Shown here: in pieces, positions 28,718 through 37,817 of the stretch
Layout of the letters: the number at the start of each line of letters is the position of its first letter
How positions within the stretch are numbered: the stretch's first letter is position 1
Source of the DNA: JACRBR01 sp964371355
GTDB taxonomy: Bacteria; Chloroflexota; Dehalococcoidia; DSTF01; JACRBR01
Assembly (NCBI GenBank): GCA_964371355.1
Contig: CAYJMG010000010.1
Span: 1-64,000 of the forward strand
DNA length: 64,000 bases
Reading direction: 5' to 3'
Translations under genes and position numbers: made by a program
The notes under the pieces: model-generated
What the model saw: the letters and a program-made list of their open reading frames with translations, nothing else
What the model was told of the DNA's origin: nothing
Databases searched by the model: none

Positions 28718-28762
28718 AATTGTGAATAGATCGAGCGCGAGTATCATATTCAGCCGTCGATC

Positions 28763-28790
28763 TTGACAGGCTTTAGGCGCCGCGTATAGT
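28763..28790 (+). promoter_or_regulatory. Strong promoter of the TSP3 surface-protein gene
   Basis: A perfect TTGACA (28763-28768), 16-base spacer and TATAGT (28785-28790) lie 45 bases before the start at 28836. A GGAGG sits 6 bases before the ATG. So the gene need not depend on riboswitch readthrough. Confidence 0.75.
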
Positions 28791-28835
28791 AGCCCAAGGA
28801 GTCCAGCCCCGCGTTCGCGCCCCCGGAGGTCCCCC

Positions 28836-31229
28836 ATGACAAGGAAGTCATTCCTTCGCGCCTTTGTGCTGCCTTCGATCGTCCTTGCTCTCGCCGCCAT
28901 AGTCGGCGTTATCGGCTTGCGGCCCGGGGGATATGGTCTCCCTGTCTTCGCCGGCGTGACGACGCCATTCGACCTCTCGATGGACTGCGACACGACGACC
29001 GTCCCCGTGGATGCCGCCTGCGTGGAGCCGGGAGCCGGCTCGGCCAGCGCCGACATCGTCCTCAGAAACAACAGCGGGGCCTCGGTGCTCATCGCGGCGT
29101 TCAGCCTCAGCATCGCCTCCGACCAGAATGTTGCGAACCCGCCACCGGCCGGCTCCTGTACGGCGCCCAAGCTGAACTGCAACCCGGACTTCAACCAGGC
29201 CGAACTTACCGGGGCCAACTGGGCGTGCGATCCCGTCCTGGCGGACGTCGATGGGAACGCAAACAACGCGCTCTCCACCATGTCGTGCTTCAACTCCGTC
29301 GACCCGCAAGCGATCGCCAACGGCGGCACGCTGCGACTGGCCGCGGTGACCTACACCACGTTCCTGGGGAACACGGACATCGTCTTACAGGACGTGAACA
29401 TCTTCGATGAGTCGGTAACGGAGCTGATGAGCTGCAACCCCATTGTGACGAACGCAGGCAACTGCTTCGACACGAACTTCCAGATCGGCACGCCGCCGAC
29501 GGACACCCCGACCAGTACCAGCACCGACACGCCATCGAACACGGCGACGCCCACAGACACGCCAACGCCGACCGACACCCCTACTGAGACAGCGACCCCG
29601 ACCGACACGCCGACACCGACTTCGACGAACACGCCGACCGCAACCAACACACCCTCGGTGGCCGACTCGGACGGCGATGGCCTGCTGAACGGCCAGGAGC
29701 TGCTGATCGGGACGGACCCGAACGACCCCGACACCGACGACGACGGCCTGAGCGACGGCGACGAGGTCTTGATCCACGGCACGGACCCGCTGAACCCCGA
29801 TACCGACGGCGACGGGCTCACCGACGCGCAAGAAGTGAACACGACGGGCACGGACCCCCTGAATCCGGACAGCGACGGCGACGGGCTCTCCGATGGCGCC
29901 GAGGTGAACACGCACGGCACCGACCCGAACGACACCGACTCCGACGACGACGGCGTGAGCGATTACGCGGAGGTCATCAACTTCGGGACGGACCCGAACG
30001 ACGCCGACAGCGACGACGACGGCCTGAACGACCTCCAGGAGCTGGTGCTGGGCACGGACCCCAACGATGACGATACCGACGACGACGGGCTACTCGATGG
30101 TGCGGAGGTGAATGTTCACGGCACGTCGCCGTTCCTCTCCGATACCGACGGTGACGGCCTCTCCGATCCGGACGAGATCAACGTCACGAACACCGACCCA
30201 AACGACGCCGACTCCGACGACGACGGGCTCTCCGACGGCGACGAAGTCAACACGACGCTGACGGATCCAAACGATGCCGACTCCGATGACGACAACCTGA
30301 CCGACGGCGCCGAGATCCTGACCTACCTCAGCAACCCGAACAACCCCGATACCGACGCCGACACGATGCCCGACGACTACGAGGTACTGAATCCCTGTCT
30401 GCAGGTGCTGGTCCCGGATGGCGCGGCCGACCCCGACGGCGACGCCGTCGGAAACGTTGCTGAGCTGGGCCAGCTGACGTTCCCCTGCGACCCCGACACC
30501 GATGACGACGGTTACAAGGACAAGCCCGCGACGACACACGCTCTCAACAACGTCAACGTCAACGAGGACAACTGCATCCTGGTGGCCAACCCGGGCCAGC
30601 TCAACACCGACGGAGAGTTCGTGGAGCTTGGGGTAACCGTCGCGTTCGACGACCTGACGTGGCCGAACTCCGACGCCCTGGGCGACGACTGCGATCCTGA
30701 CGCCGACAACGACGGCCTACTAAACACGACGGAGACCGGCGGGCCGCCCTGCGCCTCCGCGAGCGCGCCGACGAACCCTCTGGACTACGATAGCGACGAC
30801 GACCGCACGCTGGACGGTGCGGAGTGCACCTTCAGCACCGACCCGAACAGCGCGGCGAGCTTCCCGCCCGGGTCGCCGCCGCCGGACTCGGACCACGACG
30901 GCCTGCCGAATCTATTCGAGACGTTCATCGGGACCAATCCCGCTGTCGCCGACACAGACGGAGACAGCGTCCTAGACGGGCAGGAGATCCGCGCGTTCAA
31001 CACCAACCCGCTCATGGCCAATACGGACGGCGACGACTGTTCGGACGGCAAGGAAGAGGCCTCGGTGAACAACGACCGCGTCGTCAACTCGGGCGACATG
31101 CTGATCGTGGTCCAGCACTTCGGGCCCGGCAGCGGGCCGAATTACCTGGTCGGCCTCGACCTCAACCGCGACGGGACCATTAACTCCGGCGATACGTTGC
31201 TCATCGCCACGCTGGGCGCCCCCTCGTGA
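28836..31229 (+). CDS. Surface protein: cohesin-like N-terminus, TSP type-3 repeats, dockerin-like C-terminus
   Basis: This 797-residue exported protein has an N-terminal signal/anchor (hydrophobic 8-27). A beta-sandwich of about 45-205 looks cohesin-like (for example ADIVLRNNSGASV and LRLAAVTYTTFLGNTDIVL). A Thr/Pro/Ser linker spans about 222-273. About 17 calcium-binding DxDxDG(L/V)xD repeats of the thrombospondin type-3 kind follow (274 to about 720). The end (744-797) has two dockerin-like loops, NNDRVVNSGDML and LDLNRDGTINSGDTLL. It should be a calcium-stiffened extracellular adhesin or matrix protein. A c-di-GMP riboswitch and a separate strong promoter lie upstream. The cohesin-like call is by pattern only. 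Confidence 0.85.
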   Translation: MTRKSFLRAFVLPSIVLALAAIVGVIGLRPGGYGLPVFAGVTTPFDLSMDCDTTTVPVDAACVEPGAGSASADIVLRNNSGASVLIAAFSLSIASDQNVANPPPAGSCTAPKLNCNPDFNQAELTGANWACDPVLADVDGNANNALSTMSCFNSVDPQAIANGGTLRLAAVTYTTFLGNTDIVLQDVNIFDESVTELMSCNPIVTNAGNCFDTNFQIGTPPTDTPTSTSTDTPSNTATPTDTPTPTDTPTETATPTDTPTPTSTNTPTATNTPSVADSDGDGLLNGQELLIGTDPNDPDTDDDGLSDGDEVLIHGTDPLNPDTDGDGLTDAQEVNTTGTDPLNPDSDGDGLSDGAEVNTHGTDPNDTDSDDDGVSDYAEVINFGTDPNDADSDDDGLNDLQELVLGTDPNDDDTDDDGLLDGAEVNVHGTSPFLSDTDGDGLSDPDEINVTNTDPNDADSDDDGLSDGDEVNTTLTDPNDADSDDDNLTDGAEILTYLSNPNNPDTDADTMPDDYEVLNPCLQVLVPDGAADPDGDAVGNVAELGQLTFPCDPDTDDDGYKDKPATTHALNNVNVNEDNCILVANPGQLNTDGEFVELGVTVAFDDLTWPNSDALGDDCDPDADNDGLLNTTETGGPPCASASAPTNPLDYDSDDDRTLDGAECTFSTDPNSAASFPPGSPPPDSDHDGLPNLFETFIGTNPAVADTDGDSVLDGQEIRAFNTNPLMANTDGDDCSDGKEEASVNNDRVVNSGDMLIVVQHFGPGSGPNYLVGLDLNRDGTINSGDTLLIATLGAPS

Positions 31230-31262
31230 CCCCGCGGATACACCGCCCCCACACCCCCACGC

Positions 31263-31280
31263 CCCCGCCACCGGGCGGGG
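31263..31280. terminator. Bidirectional hairpin between convergent genes
   Basis: CCCCGCC-ACCG-GGCGGGG, followed by CCTTCT, lies in the 80-base gap between the surface-protein stop and the end of the ABC exporter gene. Confidence 0.6.
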
Positions 31281-31309
31281 CCTTCTGCATGCTTCGAGTC
31301 CGCTGGTAA

Positions 31310-33169
31310 TCACGCCACCGGCGGCCCGGCGCGGCGCGCGACCACATCGGCCGGCACCTCCTGCTGCTGCAGGAGCCACAGACGGAAGTAGCGACCGCGC
31401 AGCGCCAGCAGCTCGTCGTGCGTGCCCTGCTCGACGATCTCCCCATGGTGAAGGACGATGATCCGATCGCAGCCACGCACCGTCGCCAGGCGATGGGCGA
31501 TGATGATGCTCGTGCGCCGCGCCGTCAACCGTTCCAGGCTGTCCTGGATTAGCGCCTCGGTCTCCGAATCGATGTTCGCCGTGGCCTCGTCGAGGACGAG
31601 CATGACCTCCGGGTCGAACGCGACCGAACGCGCAAACGCCAGGAGCTGCTTCTGGCCCGTGCTCAGGTTGGCGCCGCGCTCCACCAGCTTGTGTTGATAG
31701 CCGTCGGGAAGCTGCTGGATAAAGCGGTCCGCGCCGACGAGCCGCGCGGCCTTCCGGACCTGCTCGATGCTCACCGATTCGTCTCGCAGCCGGATGTTCT
31801 CCTCGACCGTACCGGTGAAGATGAACGGATCCTGCAGCACGAGACCGATGTGCCGCCGCACCTGCTGCTGTTTCGCCGCAGCGATGTCGACGCCGTCAAG
31901 CAGGATGCGGCCCTGCTGGATGTCGTAGAACCGCAGTAGCAGGTTGATGAGGCTGGTCTTGCCCGCGCCCGTGGCGCCCACAAAGGCGACGCGCTCGCCC
32001 GGGGCGATGGCGAAGCTGACGTCGCGCAGCACTTGCGTGCCCTCGTTGTATGCGAATGACACGTGGTCGAACGTCACCTCGCCCTGGATACGGTCGGGCA
32101 ACTCGAGCGCCCCTTCGTTGTCCTGGACGCCCTCGGGCTCGTCCAGGAGCGTGAAGATGCGTTCCAGCGCCGCCATGGCCGACTGCAGGATGTTGAAGCG
32201 GTCGGCGATCTCGCGCACGGGGTTGTAGTACATCGCCACGAGGAGCAAGAAGCCGACTAGCGAGCCGATGGTCAACGTCTCGTGCAGGACGAAGCGTCCG
32301 CCAACGACGATGACGACACCTGTGGTGATCGCGCCTACCATGGCGACGACGGGCTCGAAGAGCGCGTATTGATGGACGACAGCCATGTTCGCGGCCTGCA
32401 GGTGACCGCTGTGCTCGTCGAATTCCTCCAGGTCACGCTTCTGGCGGCCGAAAAGCTGGATCAGCAGCATGCCGCTGATGTGCTCGGCCGCGAAGGCGTT
32501 CATGCGGGCGACGTGCAACCGCTGGCGCCGGAAGGCGCTGCGCATGACGACGGCGAACCAGCGCATGAGCACCGCAAGGATCGGCATGACGGCCAGGGTG
32601 ATCAGCGCCAGCTTCCAGTTGATCACGAACAGCGCGATGGCGACGCCTACGATCATGAAGACGTCCGCGATGATGGTGATGGCGCCCTGCGTGAGGAGCT
32701 GGTCGAGCGCCACGATGTCATTGGTAAGCCGCGTGACGAGCCGGCCGACCGGGTTCGCGTCGTAGAAGGCGATGGACATGCGTTGCAGGTGGCGGAAGAG
32801 CTGTAGCCGCAGGTCGTTCATGACCCGCTGTGACACCTGCACCATCTGCATCGCCTGCGTGTAGCGGAAGACGAACAACAGCCCAAGCGACCCGACATAC
32901 AGCGCCGCGATCCACCAGAGATCGTCGGTCGTGCCGTTCGCCACGTCGCGGTCGATGGCCTGTGTCACCAGCAGCGGCTGTACGAGGACGAGGCCTGTCG
33001 TCGCCAGCAGGAGGACCAGCGAGAGGGCGACACGCCAGCCGTACGGCCGCAGGTAGCCCAGCAGGCGTCCCATCAGGCGCGAATCGTACGCCTTGCCGAT
33101 GACGTCGTCTTCTTCGTTGTAGCCGTGCATTGCCACGCTAGCTGGCCTCTTCCCCTTCCGCCTCGCCAT
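31310..33169 (-). CDS. ABC exporter half, canonical Walker B (partner B)
   Basis: This 619-residue protein is a type IV exporter half: six transmembrane helices (about 45-330) and an ATPase domain. It has Walker A GATGAGKTS, signature LSTGQKQ (not the usual LSGGQ) and Walker B MLVLDEATANID with the catalytic Glu. The next gene upstream encodes the partner with the opposite defect, which fits a heterodimeric exporter of the BmrCD/TM287-288 kind. The ATG at 33169 overlaps the partner gene by 32 bases; the ATG at 33130 is an alternative without overlap. Likely substrates are drugs or lipids; unknown here. Confidence 0.9.
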   Translation of the reverse strand: MARRKGKRPASVAMHGYNEEDDVIGKAYDSRLMGRLLGYLRPYGWRVALSLVLLLATTGLVLVQPLLVTQAIDRDVANGTTDDLWWIAALYVGSLGLLFVFRYTQAMQMVQVSQRVMNDLRLQLFRHLQRMSIAFYDANPVGRLVTRLTNDIVALDQLLTQGAITIIADVFMIVGVAIALFVINWKLALITLAVMPILAVLMRWFAVVMRSAFRRQRLHVARMNAFAAEHISGMLLIQLFGRQKRDLEEFDEHSGHLQAANMAVVHQYALFEPVVAMVGAITTGVVIVVGGRFVLHETLTIGSLVGFLLLVAMYYNPVREIADRFNILQSAMAALERIFTLLDEPEGVQDNEGALELPDRIQGEVTFDHVSFAYNEGTQVLRDVSFAIAPGERVAFVGATGAGKTSLINLLLRFYDIQQGRILLDGVDIAAAKQQQVRRHIGLVLQDPFIFTGTVEENIRLRDESVSIEQVRKAARLVGADRFIQQLPDGYQHKLVERGANLSTGQKQLLAFARSVAFDPEVMLVLDEATANIDSETEALIQDSLERLTARRTSIIIAHRLATVRGCDRIIVLHHGEIVEQGTHDELLALRGRYFRLWLLQQQEVPADVVARRAGPPVA

Positions 33170-34895
33170 CCTGAAGCTGCTCTTCCAGGCGCTGGCGGCG
33201 GTCGAGCCGCGCGTAGGCGCCGTCGCGGGCGACCAGCTCGTCGTGTGTGCCGCGCTCGATGATGCGGCCTTCCTCCAGCACGACGATCTGGTCGGCCCAC
33301 TTCACGGCCGAGATGCGGTGGGCGATGATCACTGCGGTCCGGCCTTCGATGTAGCCGCGCAGCCCGGCCAGGATCCGCTCCTCCGTGTACGCGTCGACGT
33401 GCGAGAGCGCGTCGTCGAGCACGAGCACGGGCGCCTCTCGCGCGAGGGCGCGGGCGATGGCGGCGCGCTGCTTCTGGCCGCCGGAAAGGGACACGCCTCG
33501 CTCTCCCACCAGCGTCCGCATGCCGAGCGGGAGCTGCGGCACGTCGTTGGCGAGCTGCGAGAGCTGCACCGCCTGTTCGACGTGCGCGGCGTCGACGGCG
33601 CTAGCCCAGGCCACGTTATCCTCCAGCGTGGTCGAGAACAGAAAGGACTCCTGGGGCACGAAGGCCACGCTCTCGTGGAGCTGCTCCAGCGGGATCTCGC
33701 GCACGTCATGGCCATCCAGCGTCAGGCGGCCCTCGCGCACGTCGTAGACACGGGCGATGAGGTTCACCAGGGTCGTCTTGCCTGAGCCCGTGGGCCCGAC
33801 GATGGCAAGCGTGGTGCCGGCGGGCACGTCGATCGTGATGTCGTGCAGCACGGGGTGGTTGAAGTAGCCGAAGCTGACGCGCTCGAACCCGATGCTCCCG
33901 CGGATCGGCGCGACTTGGCGGACGCCCGCGGCATCCGTCACCGCAGGCTTGCGGGCTAGCACCTCCTCAACTCGCACCATGGAGGCGGCGGCCTGCTGGT
34001 AGAGGGTCAACGTCCAGCCAAGGTTCACCATCGGCATCGCCAGGAGCACGATGTAGCTGTTGAACTGCACGAACTGCCCGAGCGTGATGGCGCCCGAGCG
34101 CACTTCCAGGGCACCGACATAGATCACGACGATTGTGCTGATCCCGATGAGGACGGCAAGCATGGGCCAGATCGCCGCGCTCAGGCGAGCCCACGAGACG
34201 TTCGCCTGCTCGAACGCCTTTAGTTCGCGCTCGAACGCGGCGGCCTCGTTGTCCTCCTGGACGAAAGCCTTGATGACGCGGGCGCCAGAGAAGTTCTCGG
34301 TCACGAACGTCGCCAGGTTCCCGAACTGCGTCTGGACGGTGTGGTACCGCTTCTCGATGACCCGCCCCTCCCAGATGAAGAGGATCGTGATCAGGGGCAG
34401 GGGGAAGGCGGCCAGCAGCGCCAGCTTCACGTCGATCGTGAGCATTATCACGAGACCGGCAACGAACAGCAGCATCGACCGGAACAGGTCCATCAGGCCG
34501 GGACCCAGGAACTCACGGACGGTGGTCACGTCATTCGAGACGCGGGCCAGGAGGTCGCCCGTCTGGTTCTCGTGGAAGAATTTCTGATCCAGGCGCTGCA
34601 GCTGTGCATACACGTTGTTCCGCAGGTCGTATTCAATCTTGCGGGAGGATCCGCTGACGAAGATGCGTGTCACATACCGGAGCGAACTGTCCGCCGCCTG
34701 GATGCCGATAGTCAGCCCCGCGAAGAAGACCAGCTTCGGTGTGCTGACGCCTTCGCGCAGGCTGTCGACCGCGCGGCCCAGTACGTATGGCGCCATGATG
34801 CTGGCAGCCGAGGCCAGGGCAAGCGCCACCAGGCCGACGCCCATGCGCCACCGGTAACGGACGATGTACGGCCAGAGCCGCGCGCTGAAGACCAC
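33138..34895 (-). CDS. ABC exporter half, degenerate Walker B (partner A)
   Basis: This 585-residue half-transporter has six transmembrane helices (residues about 15-300) and an ATPase domain. Motifs are Walker A GPTGSGKTT, signature VSLSGGQKQR and Walker B VLVLDDALSHVD. The catalytic Glu after the Walker B Asp is replaced by Asp. Together with the LSTGQ signature of the downstream partner this makes one degenerate and one active ATP site in the heterodimer, exactly as in TM287/288. First gene of a two-gene operon, divergent from the peptide importer. Confidence 0.9.
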   Translation of the reverse strand: MVFSARLWPYIVRYRWRMGVGLVALALASAASIMAPYVLGRAVDSLREGVSTPKLVFFAGLTIGIQAADSSLRYVTRIFVSGSSRKIEYDLRNNVYAQLQRLDQKFFHENQTGDLLARVSNDVTTVREFLGPGLMDLFRSMLLFVAGLVIMLTIDVKLALLAAFPLPLITILFIWEGRVIEKRYHTVQTQFGNLATFVTENFSGARVIKAFVQEDNEAAAFERELKAFEQANVSWARLSAAIWPMLAVLIGISTIVVIYVGALEVRSGAITLGQFVQFNSYIVLLAMPMVNLGWTLTLYQQAAASMVRVEEVLARKPAVTDAAGVRQVAPIRGSIGFERVSFGYFNHPVLHDITIDVPAGTTLAIVGPTGSGKTTLVNLIARVYDVREGRLTLDGHDVREIPLEQLHESVAFVPQESFLFSTTLEDNVAWASAVDAAHVEQAVQLSQLANDVPQLPLGMRTLVGERGVSLSGGQKQRAAIARALAREAPVLVLDDALSHVDAYTEERILAGLRGYIEGRTAVIIAHRISAVKWADQIVVLEEGRIIERGTHDELVARDGAYARLDRRQRLEEQLQDGEAEGEEAS

Positions 34896-35019
34896 GATTT
34901 AGCCTTTGACAAGATCGGAGCAGACGTGAATTCTAGATGACGCTTAGAGCGCCCGGTAGAGTACAATCGATCCGCCAGAGACCCGAAGCGCGAATCCTGA
35001 GGCTGGCTTCACCTATCTC

Positions 35020-35048
35020 TTGACACAGACTCATGATTCGGGGATTGT
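35020..35048 (+). promoter_or_regulatory. Possible promoter of the peptide-importer operon
   Basis: TTGACA at 35020-35025, 17 bases, then GATTGT. The -10 is poor. Further upstream a TACAAT (34971-34976) is an alternative -10. Confidence 0.35.
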
Positions 35049-35098
35049 AGGGCCACTCACGCCAAAGGACGGCTTCTCACTGAAGGGAGACTCGAGAC

Positions 35099-36808
35099 AT
35101 GGCTGGTAGCTTCTGGGACAAGTACACGTCGCGACGCATGACGCGCCGACGCATGCTGCAGTCGACGGGTGTGGCTGGCGCGGCCGGAGCGGCGATCTGG
35201 GTCGTAGGCTGCGGCGGTGGCGACGGAGACAAGACTCCTACGGGTGAGACGCCAGGCGCAACGGCCGGCGCCGCAGGCACGCCGGTGGCGGGCGGGCGCT
35301 ACTCGGTCGGCAGCACCGCGGACTTCGACACGTTCGATCCGTACATCTCGATCGCGGCGTCAGTCGGCTACTTTCCGCGGCTGTACAACGTGCTGGTCAA
35401 CTTCTCTTCGCAGGACTCGAGCTTCCGCTTCGATGACCTCTCGACCGGCTATGAGCACCCGGACGAGAACACGTACATCTTCTCGATTCGGCCCGGGGTG
35501 AAGGTTGGCCCGAACACGCTCGGCGTCCCCGAGCGGGATCTGGTAGCCTCGGACGTGGTCACGAGCTACGACCGGATCAAGACGCTCCCCCAGTCCAATG
35601 CGCTCGCATTCATCAAGAAGTTCGCCTCTCAGGAGGCATCGGCCGACGAAAAGACCTACACCCTGAAGACGGAGAAGCCGTACGCCTTCTTCCGCAACCG
35701 CATCGGCAGCAACATCAACACTATCGCGCCCAAGGAGGCGCTCGCCGACGCCGTACTCCCCAAGCTCAAGCAGGCGGCCGCCGGCGCCGGCGCGTTCATC
35801 CTGAAGAGCTACACGGAAGGCCAGGGAGCGCAACTGGACCGCAACCCGAACTACTACCGCAAGGATGAGAACAACAATAACGCCCAGATCCCGTACGTAG
35901 ACGGGTTCGACGTAAAGATCATTACGGACCGGGCGGCGCTGCGGACGGCATTCCAGGATGGACAGCTCTCCAGTTATGGCGCGCAGAACATCGACGAAGC
36001 CAAGCAGCTCATGGCGGGGGACAAGTACAATCAGACGTCGGACGCGGTTAACACGTTCATCGCGTTCACGATGAATCCCACACAGAAGCCATGGGACGAC
36101 GACCGCATTCGCCAGGCAGCGATGCATGCCATCAACCGCCAGGAATACATCGACCGCGTGTACAACGGGGAAGCGAAGGCGAACGGCCTCCTCCATTGGC
36201 CGCTCGGCGACATCTGTCTGCCCGACGAAGAGCGCGACGAGCTACAGAAGTACGACCCACAGATGTCGCGGGATCTCATCAAGGCGGCGACAGGCAACGA
36301 CACCATCGAGATCGACGTCATCTGGCCCGCGGACTCGGCGATTGAGGAACACAGCCTCCACCTGCCGATCTGGCAGCAGCAGATGGAAGCGGCCGGGTTC
36401 AAGATCAATGGAAAGCCTTCGGCCTTCTCGACGTGGCTCGACGACTACACGAACCTGCGCTACGCGGCGAGCCTTTCGCTCAACCAGATCTACGAGTGGG
36501 CGGAGTACAATCTCGATTGGCAGCACTCGGAAGGCCCAGCACGCAACGGTATCTACGCGACGGGCCTGGGCAAGCTCTATCCTGAAATCGATGCTGAGAT
36601 TGATGCAGTCGAGGCGACAACCGATCCGGAGGAGTTCAAGAAGGCAATCCACGAGTGGCAGCGCCACGTGTATGCGAAGGGCCCGACGTTCCTGCCGATC
36701 GTCAGTCCGTACTCGTTCACGCTCTACCAGAAGAAGGTCAAGAACGTCCCGAGTGGTCTGGGCAACAGCGGACTGTGGGTCAATACCTGGTATATCGACG
36801 AGGCGTAG
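35099..36808 (+). CDS. Peptide-type ABC substrate-binding lipoprotein (SBP family 5)
   Basis: This 569-residue protein has a twin-arginine-like signal (RRRMLQSTG, Arg16-18) ending in a lipobox VVGC with the lipid-carrying Cys38, so it is a Tat-exported lipoprotein. A Gly/Thr-rich linker follows. The mature part has the SBP_bac_5 features: FDTFDPYISIA near 80, then AFIKKFASQEASADEKTY and a conserved late block SLNQIYEWAEYNLDW. It binds peptides, sugars or similar. GGGAGA precedes the start. It opens an operon with two permeases. Confidence 0.9.
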   Translation: MAGSFWDKYTSRRMTRRRMLQSTGVAGAAGAAIWVVGCGGGDGDKTPTGETPGATAGAAGTPVAGGRYSVGSTADFDTFDPYISIAASVGYFPRLYNVLVNFSSQDSSFRFDDLSTGYEHPDENTYIFSIRPGVKVGPNTLGVPERDLVASDVVTSYDRIKTLPQSNALAFIKKFASQEASADEKTYTLKTEKPYAFFRNRIGSNINTIAPKEALADAVLPKLKQAAAGAGAFILKSYTEGQGAQLDRNPNYYRKDENNNNAQIPYVDGFDVKIITDRAALRTAFQDGQLSSYGAQNIDEAKQLMAGDKYNQTSDAVNTFIAFTMNPTQKPWDDDRIRQAAMHAINRQEYIDRVYNGEAKANGLLHWPLGDICLPDEERDELQKYDPQMSRDLIKAATGNDTIEIDVIWPADSAIEEHSLHLPIWQQQMEAAGFKINGKPSAFSTWLDDYTNLRYAASLSLNQIYEWAEYNLDWQHSEGPARNGIYATGLGKLYPEIDAEIDAVEATTDPEEFKKAIHEWQRHVYAKGPTFLPIVSPYSFTLYQKKVKNVPSGLGNSGLWVNTWYIDEA

Positions 36809-36817
36809 TTCGGATCC

Positions 36818-37813
36818 ATGCAGACGTTCATCATCCGGCGGTTGCTTATAGGCGCGATGATCCTCGTCGTCCTCTCAGTAGTCGTGTTCCTGCTACTGCG
36901 CATCGTTCCAGGCGATCCTGCAATCCAGAAGTGCGGCTTGAACTGCACTGAGGATCAGATCGCGGCCATCCGCCACGAGATGGGGCTCGACAAGCCCTAC
37001 TTCCCGATCGATCTGGATGGAGGGCCACCGTTCTTGTCCTTCAATGCGCGCAGCCAGTACGGAGACTGGCTCAAGGGCATTGTGACTGGCGATCTCGGCA
37101 CATCGTCGGTCAACCAGCGACCTGTGAGCGAGTCCATATGGAAGCGGTTCCCGGTCACATTGGAGTTGATGCTTCTTACGCTGGCGATGACCATCCTCAT
37201 CGGCATCCCCTTTGGCGTGGTATCAGCGGTGTGGAAGAACTCGCCGATCGACTATCTCGTGCGGTTCACGGCGATTCTCGGACTTGCCGTGCCCGCCTTC
37301 TGGGTAGCGACTCTGGTGCTGATCCTTCCGGCCAATTGGTGGGGTTATGCGCCGCCGATCGGCGAATACATCAAGCTTGTCGATGACCCCGTGGCGAACC
37401 TCAAACAGTTCGTCCCGCCGGCAGCGGTCCTCGCCCTCGGGTCCGCCGCGGGCGTGATGCGGCTGACGCGTTCATCCTTGCTGGAGACGTTGCGCCAGGA
37501 CTATATGCGCACAGCGCGCGCCAAGGGCCTGCGCGAGCGCACCGTGGTGTTCAGCCACGGTCTGAAGAACTCCCTCATTCCGGTAGTCACGGTGCTGGGT
37601 CTCCAGATGGCGGGGCTTCTTGGTGGCGCGCTCATCGTCGAGCAGATCTTCACGCTCCCGGGCCTTGGTGAGTACACGTTCCGTGCGCTGTTCCAGAAGG
37701 ACTTCGAGGTCGTGCAGACGATGACGCTCTACGCGGGGGTCACCGTGGTGGTGCTGAACCTTGCGGTGGACGTCAGTTATGCGTGGCTTGATCCACGTAT
37801 CAGGTATTCGTGA
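36818..37813 (+). CDS. Peptide ABC importer permease (DppB/OppB type)
   Basis: This 331-residue inner-membrane permease has six helices. The family's N-terminal block is QTFIIRRLLIGAMILVVLSV with PGDPA after it. The coupling loop is TRSSLLETLRQDYMRTARAKG (EAA-type), near 210-235. It starts 9 bases after the binding-protein gene. Confidence 0.92.
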   Translation: MQTFIIRRLLIGAMILVVLSVVVFLLLRIVPGDPAIQKCGLNCTEDQIAAIRHEMGLDKPYFPIDLDGGPPFLSFNARSQYGDWLKGIVTGDLGTSSVNQRPVSESIWKRFPVTLELMLLTLAMTILIGIPFGVVSAVWKNSPIDYLVRFTAILGLAVPAFWVATLVLILPANWWGYAPPIGEYIKLVDDPVANLKQFVPPAAVLALGSAAGVMRLTRSSLLETLRQDYMRTARAKGLRERTVVFSHGLKNSLIPVVTVLGLQMAGLLGGALIVEQIFTLPGLGEYTFRALFQKDFEVVQTMTLYAGVTVVVLNLAVDVSYAWLDPRIRYS

Positions 37814-37817
37814 GAGG

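Noticed and set aside
28228..28729. Plus-strand Pro/Arg-rich open frames between the riboswitch and the surface-protein gene
   Set aside because: Low-complexity composition, poor start context, and they run through the terminator and inverted repeats; not credible as coding.
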